Positions 1 through 10,489 of a DNA stretch of 64,000 nucleotides are shown here, in pieces; positions within the stretch are counted from its first letter, which is position 1, and every line of letters begins with the position of its first letter. The translations under genes were made by a program, and so were the position numbers. The notes under the pieces were generated by a model. That model was not told where the DNA came from. It searched no databases and was given only the letters and a program-made list of their open reading frames with translations. The DNA comes from Breviolum minutum Mf 1.05b.01 (Eukaryota; Sar; Dinophyceae; Suessiales; Symbiodiniaceae), in contig DF239892.1 in NCBI GenBank assembly GCA_000507305.1, positions 219,782 to 283,781 on the forward strand, given 5' to 3'.

Positions 1-61
1 GGATTTTGGATTTTGGATTTTGGGGATCTTGGATTTTGGATTTTGGACTGGGGATTTTGGA
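1..61. repeat. Degenerate heptamer repeat (GGATTTT)
   Basis: The window opens in a run of imperfect GGATTTT units, interrupted by GGGGATCTT and GGACTGGGG variants. The array is truncated by the window edge, so its full length is unknown. It is G/T-rich on this strand but does not match the TTTAGGG telomere unit known from dinoflagellates. Confidence 0.75.
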
Positions 62-1823
62 TGGGCACCTTGTGACAAAATTTTGGATGCTACATAAGAA
101 AAGAAGACTGTGCACGCCGAACCGGGTCGGCGGATTTGGTTTCAACTGGTTTGCCAACAACCCCCTAGAGCCGGGAGATTGCAGGAAAAACTGAAATACC
201 AATAGGTGGTGATCGTGGCAAAGCTGTGCGTCCAAGAGCCGAAGGTTAGGTTTAGCAAAGTCATGCAGAACATGATGACAAACATCTCTAAGGCATCCTT
301 GGCCGCCTACAAGAAATTGCAGAAGAGAGAAGCAAACAAGGGGAGGACGTGTTTGTGCAGACTGAACGCTGGATACTTTTGTAGTCGTTTATGTGTAGAC
401 TAACATTATCATAATGATCCCACTGCTGGCTTAGTTTCATCAGAATCGGTCGCAGTCTCGCAACATGCCAGCGGCAGAGTATCATCTCGGTCATAATATC
501 TAGAGATGTCTGGAGTCTAGAGCACAAGAGCTCTTTACTCTTGATCATGTGTACAGCATTTCAACTGGATGGGCTGCAAGTCACATATGAGAACCCATTT
601 TGTGTGATGCCGTGTTTCGTGGGAGTATGGCACCAAATGCTAATATGGTGACATGACCATGGTATTCAAATGTATTCAATAGGTATATACGGTTTCTGGA
701 GTATCAACTTCATGCCACCCATGTGCGCTGACGGCCCTGTCACCATCACTGCCTGGGTCCTTCATCACCTGGAGCTTTGTAGGAGCCTACACCTGTGCAT
801 GGCGCTTCAGCTGACACAAGTGTCCGAATGCAGCAGCACAAGGAAGCTGCTGCAGCTGAAGGATTGGACCAAAGTGTTCTTGGTTTCATCAGTGTGGCTT
901 GGCCTCGGCCGTTGTTGAAGTTGTAGGAATCTTCATTATTGATATACACACATATTATCATATTGAATGTAATGCGTGCTTTATTATATTAACTGCTGAT
1001 ACATAAAACAGTACATTTAACAATATGTATAACTTGTCATTATCATTATTATATTGTGAGCTCATGCTCATATTCATATTGAATTCTATCTATGAACATG
1101 ATTTCATATATGATTTGTGTGTGTAGCAAGTTCACAAGTATGTTCCTCAGTGAAAGCTTTAGTCCTGTGGATATCAGGCCACGAAGTGCAAGCGATAAGC
1201 GGCCTTCATTCACTTTGTTTGGGTGTTTTTAAGTAGCAACACAGATGTGTTTGGAGCACTGAGAGTTGGGAAGGAAATCCAGCTGAGGCAGTAGAGCAAC
1301 ATCCAGACTATCGGCAACAGGCAGACATGGGCAACCTTCCGACCAGCAATAGGTCAAGGTTTTGCACCGCTGATATGTCATGATATGTCATGATGGGTCA
1401 ATTCCGTTGTTTGCATAGGGAATGTTTCACGAAAATATAGGAGGGATGACTAGCGTTTCACCAAATTCGCAGGTCTGCCATGTGAAGCACTATTTGCCGC
1501 GGCCTGCCAAGTTCGCCAGCTTTGAGACGCTGGTACGCCACATGTTGGGGGGTTGACGTCAGCCCACAGGTAGTGGAATCACCAGGAATCTATACGTACA
1601 GAGTCCGTATATAGAGAGTGTACTCCAGCAATACAGTCAAGCAGATTTTCTAAAAGCGGACAAGGCTCAAGGCTTGAAGTATGGACGGGATAAATCTTGA
1701 TAAATCAAGTTTCCGGGGCTGCTTTTGAAATTGTAGGTTGTAGCGTCATGTAGCGTCTTGGAGTTTGAATGTCTTTTGTTTGGTGAAGCTCTGGGCAGCC
1801 GAGTTTTGTTTCTGTTTGCACAG
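62..1823 (+). other. Mostly unassigned sequence with one exon-like ORF (about 240-350)
   Basis: An open stretch around 240-350 reads as a lysine-rich, helix-like peptide (containing QNMMTNISKASLAAYKKLQ) and could be an exon, but no family is recognised. Around 960-1130 the DNA is AT-rich spacer. At 1374-1395 ATGTCATGAT is duplicated. Nothing else can be supported here. Confidence 0.3.
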
Positions 1824-1929
1824 GTGGACCATGGAGGAATGCCGCTTCTCTCACCCGAAGCGCGGCGAGCGCTGAGACAGATGACGATCGAAGAACTTTT
1901 CGAGCACCAGCACACTGCGCTGAAACTTG
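1824..1929 (+). CDS. Unassigned exon-like ORF
   Basis: The segment starts directly after a CAG|G acceptor (AG at 1822-1823) and reads through without stops, containing PLLSPEARRALRQMTIEELFE and then EHQHTALKLG. It has the composition of a soluble helical protein, unlike the surrounding spacer. The likely donor is a GC dinucleotide after CTTG, in keeping with other genes in the window. No family is recognised. It may belong with the exon-like segments at 2278 and 2508, but the joins could not be proved. Confidence 0.4.
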
Positions 1930-2277
1930 GCAAGGAGTTATTATTGTTGAATCTTGCGGGCCCCAAAGCATTGAGATTGGGACAACCTCACTGGAATCAT
2001 TGAAATGCACACAAAAGCACCAGATGCATCATATGGGGTCGTAGAAATCTGTAGAAATCATGCCATGTATTAAGGTGTCATTTAAGCTTCACCAAACTTG
2101 CTGGGTTTGTTTTGATTGGGTGGTTCCTAGTCAACCAAGGCGTGCTGCCTGAAACTCAGCTTTGTCGTTAGACGTAGCCTCTGATCTGGTTGGACTGTAC
2201 AAGCAATGAGAGGAATCAGACCTTCTGAATGATCTTCATGCAGCAACTTATCCTATTCTGGCTTTCTGGGCTTGCAG

Positions 2278-2361
2278 ATTCTGAACGCTGCTATCGGGGA
2301 CAGAGAGCATGTCCCCATATTCAAAAGAAGACATGGCGTGCAGATTCTCAAAAACTTAAGA
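2278..2361 (+). CDS. Unassigned exon-like ORF
   Basis: The ORF follows a TTGCAG acceptor and reads ILNAAIGDREHVPIFKRR, then HGVQILKNLR. It looks like part of a soluble globular protein. The downstream boundary is not defined, because the frame stays open until about 2440. It lies in the same direction as the neighbouring exon-like segments at 1824 and 2508. No family is recognised. Confidence 0.35.
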
Positions 2362-2507
2362 GTGAGCTTGCAGTTCCACCAAGAAATCCAGCTTGACAAC
2401 ACCGACTCCGATTGCTTGAGACATGTTCATGCATACATACTTTAAACTCATCGAAAGTAGTCACCATTCCTTTGGATACTTCAGCCTAGTCTTCAGATTT
2501 GCAGGTC

Positions 2508-2605
2508 TTAAGGAAAGTGAATGGAAACTATTGGAACCCTATCACAGCCTTTTGCTGATTGCACTTATGCTCAGCACTGCCCGGTCGTATCATGGGCAAA
2601 GCCAC
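2508..2605 (+). CDS. Unassigned exon-like ORF
   Basis: After GATTTGCAG|G the reading frame gives LKESEWKLLEPYHSLLL and IALMLSTARSYHG, an amphipathic or partly hydrophobic stretch with no stop until after 2605. The acceptor context matches the AG|G rule seen in recognised genes here. It could be a downstream exon of the same unidentified gene as 1824 and 2278. No function can be assigned. Confidence 0.35.
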
Positions 2606-4101
2606 TGATGCTGGAGGCCTCATTATGTAAGCTCCTTGCGCAAGCTTCTATTTTCATCAGCTATTAGTCGTATGTTATTTGCCTTTTTTTTGAAGAACCC
2701 CTTCAATCAGTCGATTTTTTTTGTAGTACAAGAACTCAGACCTCAATTCCCAAGCGAGTTTGGTCAGGGCAAGCGGAGCTATGAACTGCTCTTGGGATTT
2801 GTCAGAGTCTCTGGCAACTCTCTTCAATGATGCCCTTCAAAACAAGATTGCTCAAGTTCCAGTGCAAGTAGGAAACAGAGCTGCCCACGGCTTCCAAGGC
2901 TTTTGCAGCATCCACAGTTTTAGCGACTGCGGATGGTCGTAATGCCATCGGTACATCGTCTCGACCTGAGACAGATGAGATTTTCAAAAATTTTCAAAGG
3001 AGAGTAAAGCTTGACCACGTCTCGACGTCTCGTTTCGCCAATTCTGCGACTTGTCATTTAAGAAACTAAGGCGAAATTTGCATAGTGTGGAGGAAGCGGT
3101 CCAAATCTTGAATGAGATCGAGAAACTCACAACACAGGAGCTGAATTTAATGTTCAGCTGACTACCGAAGTACGTCATCTAGGTCCTAGGCATTTGAAGG
3201 ATATCTTCTCTCTCTCTCTCTCGCTATACTCTTTTAAATGATTTTGAATGCCTTATGTCTTCAATAGATACGGCCACATGAACTATGTTTGATGCTTTGA
3301 GCCGGTCACCCTCAGAATCAACATGCTCTTGACTGCAACCAATGCACATGTGTTGCAGTTTGGAGCACTGCTTCAATGTAGGCTCAGCAAGTCATGCATT
3401 GAGAAGGTGGATATGAAGTACTGTACTGTATCAGCTTAACGCAAGGCAATCACAAGCGACAGAATCCTGCATCAACTTGCCACGCTTAACAAATAATCAC
3501 AATTTCTCTTTGCTTGACATGTCAGCTTTTGCAGCTTGTAGGAGGATCTCTCGCTTCCTCGTCGCTTGTCCGAGATTGAACAGGACAGGGTTGCAGGGCG
3601 GTAGAAGTTCAAGTCGTTGAAGCAGAAAAAGATCACAGAGGATGACACAAAATGCAACACCAGGTGTGGGCACAGTCGGGTACAGTCCCTTTGACCATAC
3701 TATATAAGTCCCTATAACTAACATTAACTAACAAGATCCCTGAAAGATGGTGGTAGGGAAACTACATGAGACTACTTTCCTTTTGGGATGGCCTGTTTTC
3801 AGGAGCTTCCGGTGGGTCGTGGCCTATCACCTCGACCTTGGTTCCAAGAGGTGGTTGACAGGCGTGGGAAGACTGGTGGACGAAGATGAAGCCAAAAATC
3901 ATCAAGTCATACTACTGATCATTGTGATTGACTACTGATATTTACATGATATTTACTGTTTCCTATTTCTTATTTGATTTATAATGATTTATATACTACT
4001 AGTATTCATCCCTGTTTATCACTATTTGTTACTCTTTGTTCCTAGTTGCTACAATTTTACTTTCCACAAGCCACTTGCCAATCAGCACATACCACATTTT
4101 T
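2606..4101. other. Spacer with no recognised gene
   Basis: Short open frames occur on both strands, but none shows a recognisable motif or a convincing exon boundary. A dinucleotide TC run lies at about 3204-3222. The rest is AT-rich, intron-like or intergenic sequence. Confidence 0.5.
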
Positions 4102-4395
4102 CATGCTACTACATGCTACTAAATGCTACTACATGCTACTACATGCTACTACATGCTACTACATGCTACTACATGCTACTACATGCTACTACATGCTACT
4201 ACATGCTACTACATGCTACTACATGCTACGTGCTACGACATGCTACATGCATCTTCATTTGCATGCTGCAGCTACATTCTGTTACTACATGCTACATGTT
4301 ACTGCATGCTATATGCATCTGTCATGCTACATGCATCTACATGCTACATGCATCTACATGCTACATGCATTTGCATGCTACATGCTACTACGACG

Positions 4396-4431
<36 letters not shown>

Positions 4432-4451
4432 GCTGCTGCTGCTACTACTGG
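4102..4451. repeat. Compound micro/minisatellite (ACATGCTACT decamer, then TAC and TGC triplets)
   Basis: About a dozen near-perfect copies of a 10-base unit run from 4102 to about 4229. They pass into degenerate ACATGCATCT-type units to about 4392, then (TAC)n and (TGC)n to about 4451. The decamer contains no stop in any + frame, so three overlapping low-complexity ORFs appear here; they are repeat artefacts. The gradual change of unit shows a repeat evolving by slippage and point change. Confidence 0.95.
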
Positions 4452-7389
4452 TGCGGGACTAGCCAATACTAAAGATGATAGAATACAAATGCTGTGGTAC
4501 TACAGGTACTACAAATATGGCAGATTGGACCCCCCTGGTAGGTATGTGGTTCTGGGCAGTAAGAACTTGCGGACTTTTTCCTGGACTTAATGTCTTAATG
4601 TTCTGGCACTAAAACACCTCTGCCCATTTTTCATTTTGGGTTCAGATGTTGGATTGTTTCAGATTTTGATGTCCATCACGTCTTTTACATGTCGAAATTT
4701 GAAGAAGTTTCCATGTGTGTCCTTTTGCTGTTATTTAGGTTTCAGAAGCTTTGTACATTCTTATATGTTCCCTTCAAAGTAGAATGCCTTTCATGAATAA
4801 TGACATGTCAATGAATCTTCAGACAACATGTAGATAATTTGATTGTTTAAAGTTGTTCTTCGAAATGAGCATGTATGGTTTGCATTTTCAATAAAACATG
4901 TGATAAATAAAGCAAATGTTAGTTAGCCTGTTATTTCAGAATTCAATTCTCATAAGCTTCAATTTTCTGAAAATTGTATAGAATAACCGTTAAAAAATAT
5001 ATTAACATCGTTGAAATCCACCTGATAAAACACTTAGAAAGCAGTTCCAACAAGTTCATAGCGACCTCAACAAGATTATCTTCTCCTGTAATTGTCATAA
5101 ATGTAGCTCTAAGGCTCTAAATGTGCAGCAGCAGATGACCCCAAGGGTGTTCGTCCTTCATAAATACCCAGCACCCCCATACCCAGCACCCATACCTAGC
5201 TCATCCAGGTATGGTGCACTTCCAAGGCAGCATCCACAGAGGTACTCCGCCGGGCGACGTTTGTCTGTGTGGACCTCAGGACTGCAGCTGTTCTGTGCCC
5301 GAAAGGGAGACTACAACATGACGCAACATACAGTAGGCTCAAGTTTGCTGAGGTGTGCCATCGCTCCATACCGTATGAGATTCCTGATTGTTGGATTCTA
5401 CACTTCATCTTAGATTCCATAGATGATTACACAAGATGATACCCAATAGTTAAACAAATATCCCTGAATATGATTGAATATGTCATAGAGATGCGATTAT
5501 GTGCTGAATACAGTGGGATTGCTTGCTCTGAAAGAAAAGATCGTGAATGTTTCCCATCAAGACAAACCTGTTTTGGCAAGCTTCATTTCAGAAGCATTCT
5601 TCTCGCAAGAAAGTCGCATCACATGTTTTCCAACAGCCTCCAACGAGCAGCCGCGATGCTTCCAAGGTTTTGATGGAGAATAATACTGCTCCTATTCGCT
5701 TCCACTTGAATTTTGATACACTCTATGAGGACAAAGTGCAGGCACGCAGCTGATGAACTCGTTTTGCCGCAATGTGATGTAATGTGATGTATTGAAAGGT
5801 ACAATGCACCCAATTTTGTACATAAACTTGCACGTACCATGCTGAATCTTCGCCAGACCCTAAAGATGGGCTTTGAACATGTTCAAACAAGCGGTCCAAT
5901 GGTTCCCACCTACACGTACACTTCTTTCTAAGATTTATTCATATTTATTCCCTGCAGACGGAGGGTTGATTTCCATCCATGCCCTGTCAGGCCAGCCCAT
6001 TTACCAAGGACCGCTACTGCTTTCGAGAGGCTGGGAGGCAGTTGTCAGAAGAGGTCGTTTCGAAAAATCCTCACCATTGGTTTGCCTCAAAATGATAGAT
6101 GTATGCGAGACGGAAAGCAAATGGTTATGCCAAGTGGTTGAAGTCCAATGTCGCATTCGTCACCAGGGTGACTGGTTTCGTATTGGTTATCCTGGTGAAA
6201 AGCCCACTGGCACTGGACCAGATGGTGAGATCCTCAGCTGATTTCTTTGGCCAAGCAGAGTCAAAGCTGTGGCAGTTCGAGGTTGTGGCGACCGGACAAC
6301 CACAGCCGTCACTGGGAACAAGTGGTGCCTTTGCACATCTAACGACATCATCACAGATGCTTGCATGAAGCGGTTGAGACACCTGGGAGATTGTGAGTAG
6401 AGTTGAAGTATAAAATGAATATAGACAACCAGATTTTCCATATCTTTACAAGGTTTTTACAACTACATCATTTCTGTAGCTTTGCATCCCAAAAATTTAA
6501 CGCCAGATCCAATTCTACATCACGATCAATATAAGTGGAAGGTCAATGACCAGGAACATGTTTTTGCTGCTTAAGTCCTTAAGGCCTTAAGGGTATGATG
6601 AGTTTAACGTGTTCTTTTTACTGTGACAGCACACGCTGCCTTTTTAGACTTGTAGACCAGCCTGAGTTCAGAATGATCAGAATGGTGGATGCTGCCCCAA
6701 GAAGGCGATCTTCATGGATGGTGTTTTATTGAAGCACTGAAATCACCACGCACTTGGAAAAAAACCGTCACCGAAGCCCATGCAAAGGCTTCAAAGGTCA
6801 CTGTTCTGTTGTTGTGCCTGGGACACTTAGGAACAAATGCGGGACTTTGTGATTCATGCCACCACTGATGCTTGGCACAAAATCACCATTCCCGCTCCAT
6901 CCCGCGGCTGTAGACTCAGTTTTGATATTTGTTTGAAGGTAGTCAAATGAAATCATTGTCCTCACAGGGGTTGAAAATGAAACATGCTTGTAATCACCAG
7001 CTTGCGATATCTTTGGATATCTGGGATTGTCCCTGTCTTTTGTCCGTTCGAAGGCAAACAATAGTAGCAGTAGCACCATGAAGTTCATCATGTTTTGAAA
7101 ATGAATCCATCAAATGGTCCAGTCCTCCAAGGATACCAGATCTGATGGTCTTTCAGTTTTGTCTTTCCCAAATGAAGCCAATAATCACTAATTACACCAC
7201 TTTCCATGACATTTGCAAATGCCTGAACGGTTTGCTTATGATATGAAACTCTGGTTGCCAACAAACATTTTTTTCACTTCAATGATAAGAAAAAACGGAG
7301 ATTCCATCCAGGAAGTGATGAAAGAAGTGCCACAATTCATTGCTGTGATGCCGCTGGAAGATGCCTTGAAATTTCGGTGAAGATCTCAG
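4452..7389. other. Spacer with no recognised gene
   Basis: The sequence is AT-rich (4600-5060 especially). A few open frames such as 5873-6241 (after CCTGCAG at 5957) look partly exon-like, but no family, motif or consistent splice frame could be identified. No RNA gene was recognised. Confidence 0.45.
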
Positions 7390-7484
7390 GGATCACTGGT
7401 CAGCTGCTACTCCAGCGCCATCCACTCGATGCACCTGAGGAATTTCGAAGGTTCATATCCAGCAATGTGGCAGACCACCGGACA
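7390..7484 (+). CDS. Unassigned exon-like ORF
   Basis: The exon-like frame begins after a TCTCAG|G acceptor and reads ITGQLLLQRHPLDAPEEFRR followed by FISSNVADHRT. It is followed by GACTGG, which fits the GA-type donor seen in the transporter and sirtuin genes. The 16 bases over this predicted junction are identical to those over the GA donor at 38984. No protein family is recognised. Confidence 0.4.
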
Positions 7485-9750
7485 GACTGGTGAATGTTGC
7501 GATGCTGACTGTCAGAAAGGCTTGCATGTGCCTGGGCAGCGATTACATTGCAATGTAGGTATGATAAGTGATGTTGGTGCGGTGTGTGCAGACTTGACAG
7601 ACAACAAAAATTACTTGCGGACTTGACGTCATTTCAATCACTTTCAATCCAATTCACCAGTCGTGACACGACGAGGTCGTTGTTCCAGAATCCCTATGCA
7701 CAACGGGTATAGATGCAGATGCGGTGATGTCGGTATCGATGCCACCACCTTTGCCTGGAGCATCTTGACAGGAAATAACCCAATGCCGACACCTTTTGCC
7801 AGTACCTGGGGTGGACCTTCAAGTTTATCAATGTTCAATAATTATTGAATATTGGTGAATATTACTAGTTTGATTTTGGATGTATAGATTGAAGTCTTTT
7901 AAGATAATGGTCAATCTCTTTCAAAAGTCTCGGAATTGGCATACATATTTTTGCTTAGAAAAGGACCGTTTTTTAAGCATTTGATACTCTAGCTTCAGCA
8001 TGCTGAGACCAGAACAGCTAAAGAACATAGCTTTTGCGGGGCCAACATGTGATAGCTGCAAGGTGGGTGGGGCTGGTACTTTTTGCTCTGCAGATCAACA
8101 TGGGCGCCCGGCGCATTTGGTGTTCCAATGGCAAAGGGCTCAGTTCCACTGTACAGATCTGAAGAAAACATCTCGACACTGTCGAGTTTGGCTGTCAAGC
8201 AATATTCTTCATGGACCAGGCACCGCAGGGTCACTGTAAGGCAGTTTTCCTCCTTATCCACCGAGGAGCCGCACCAGTTTCATCATGTTTTAACATTTCC
8301 AATCATGGTTTCCCAATGTTTCCCAATTCCTCCCACTTCCTTTCTGCTCGTCTTGAGCGTCTTGGGGGTTCATGCAGGAGCTTGTGCAGACATGGCGGGG
8401 ACTGGTGCTTCATGAGGCCATTCCACACAAATCCACGATGATCCAGTCAGATTATGGCTGGGACAGGTAGCAAAAGTTGAGGAATAGTTGAGCTATATAT
8501 GATATAACTATATATAATATAATTATAATTTATATAATATAATTCTAATATATTTATATATAGTATCGATCTATAATAGAGAGTTATGCACCAATTCTAT
8601 CCAACTTTCATTTCTATATGCCGGACAGCAGTTGACGAGGCCTTCCATGGACTTGGCTTTGGGTCTGGTCTATGGCGAAACAGTGTTCTGGCTCACAAGA
8701 ATCTAAGTGTTGCAGATTTGCATTATTTGGTCCTGCAGTCCAGTTCACCTTTTTCACTGTAAATTTCATTGGCCTTTTCTGACAAGAGAAGTCATTCAAG
8801 TTAACCAGATGGTGGGCTTCACTACGTATACTCATTCGTAATACATGCCTTGAGTATACTGAAGGATCATAGTGCTATGATAGTGTAGGCATTGGTTTGG
8901 CGAAAGTCAACACACGAGCACCCACATGAACCATGAACCAACAAGGATATGATGCCAGTGGCCAGCGCCGAGAGATCATTAAACAATTGGAGGCTCAGTG
9001 GAAATTGCCCAAGAGATCAAAAGAAACAATTCTGATATCCCTACTTTGGAGATTATTCCAGGGGGTTCCGCGAGTCAATTTTTTGGTTTAGAATCATGGA
9101 TTTGAGTGCGCGTCCCTTGTGGCCAAGCCTAATCTTTGTACTCCCTTGATGGCCATTGGGTCCCAGATGCTGATCTTGACAGGTGGAAGACGAGGATGGA
9201 ACCACTGACTTCATCTACCATTTCGTGTAGCTTGGCATCCCCCGGGCAACTTCAGTAGAACATGGATACTCCATGAAGTACAGTATCTTCTTCTGATCAG
9301 AAACCGCTTTACTATACGACGTAGTAGATTGCACATAATTGCGAGAAGTGTGGAGACTTGAATCTATGAAAGATGTCCATATTACTACCATCACTTGTGG
9401 ACCGGCTCGCAATGAAAAGTAGGATCCTCTAATCACGCTCGTGTATTTCAGCCACGGGTTTGCTACAACAGTCATTGCCGAGGAAAGGCACTCGCACCTA
9501 CGATGTGGCCAAAACATACTTTGGATGTGAGGAGGACATGGATCAAAAGATAAGTCGTATATAATAATATAATGGTCCTGTTGTCAGGATCAGAATCAAA
9601 AGATATGGACTTGATGTTTATCGATTTTGATTTGTTTGTTGTAAATTTTCTGTGGAACCCTGATCTCAATATGGTTTTGACTATTGCTGGCTTTTTTCCA
9701 GACCTTTGTGGATCACCAGGAGGATAAATGGCAAGGTCTACCTTTGATGA
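7485..9750. other. Spacer and unassigned exons upstream of the M8 peptidase
   Basis: A possible exon near 8094-8130 reads DQHGRPAHLVF after a GCAG acceptor. It faintly resembles the N-terminal region of leishmanolysins, but this is too weak to assign. A strongly AT-rich tract (TATATAA-type) lies at 8496-8570. No HExxH zinc motif was found between here and the M8 exons. Confidence 0.35.
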
Positions 9751-10435
9751 GTTGGCCGCCTTCTGGACGTGACACTCACCATGAAACTCGCGTGCTGCGG
9801 GATGATGTGATGTGCCTGAGATGCATTTTGGACGTTTATGGGGTGGTAGATGGTGGTACCATGTAATTAAGAGTTTAAGATGATATGAAAAAGGTTGGGC
9901 TGTAATATTTTACTTGTGTCTCCTTCCATATAATTCGTGTTACTACTTCATTCAGTTCATTAGTATCTTCTAACGTATTCAAATAGCGATGGATGCAATA
10001 TGATGCAGTTGTAGTGATGCAATTCATTCATCATCATTCATTTTTGTGCTCTGTTTGACCATCGGACTGACACTCTTGGCCCGCGAAGGTCATATGGCGA
10101 TGGGCTGGAAGCTGTGTCAGCTGTGACACTGGCAGCGCTCGAGGACACAGGGCACTACTTGGCCAACTACAGTGCTGCTGAATGTACCAAGGTTGCATTA
10201 CATATAATGGATATCTGTGGCACACATGAGCAAGAGAGATTTCCATTGAATTTGTGGTATTTTGATGTATTTTGTGGTATTGTTCAGCAGTATTATTTGT
10301 GAGAATCCCTTGTTGCCAAAGCCTTGACGGCCTTAACATAGTCGAAGTATCATCGAGCAGTGCTATTTGCCTCAGGCATGTGGTGGGGCAAAGGACGCGG
10401 CTGCGGTTTTGTTTTGCGGCGATGCACGGCCGCTT
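9751..10435 (+). CDS. Leishmanolysin-like (peptidase M8) metallopeptidase, partial
   Basis: Three exon segments support an M8 zinc peptidase. The first (about 9768-9810) reads THHETRVLRDDVM, resembling the region of the third zinc-ligand histidine and the conserved E/D-x-M that follows. The second (about 10090-10183) reads SYGDGLEAVSAVTL then AALEDTGHYLANYSAAE, the classic ALLEDTGWY-type M8 signature. The third (10376 to about 10435) reads MWWGKGRGCGFVLRRC, the WG..GC.F cysteine motif that follows it in the family. Exons two and three join in frame across a GT-AG intron (10184-10375), giving AAE-C-MWWG. Family members are secreted or surface metalloproteases. The HExxH helix and N-terminus were not found, so the gene is partial here or has divergent upstream exons. 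The 3' end is undefined. Confidence 0.72.
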
Positions 10436-10489
10436 CCCTTGATCAGACATCGGATGCAATCGCACATTGTCACACTGCATTTTGAATCT

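Noticed and set aside
1-61. Heptamer repeat as telomere
   Set aside because: The unit is GGATTTT-like and irregular, not TTTAGGG, and gives no sign of a chromosome end.
3984-4590. Three overlapping + strand ORFs of 138-162 codons rich in Tyr/Cys/His or Thr
   Set aside because: They are created by the stop-free decamer and triplet repeat; composition follows the repeat unit in each frame.
8400-8430. HEAIPH as the zinc motif of the M8 peptidase
   Set aside because: The spacing is HExxxH rather than HExxH and the following glycine/histidine context is missing.
10034-10480. 148-codon minus-strand ORF
   Set aside because: It is antisense to the M8 peptidase exons and has no motif of its own.
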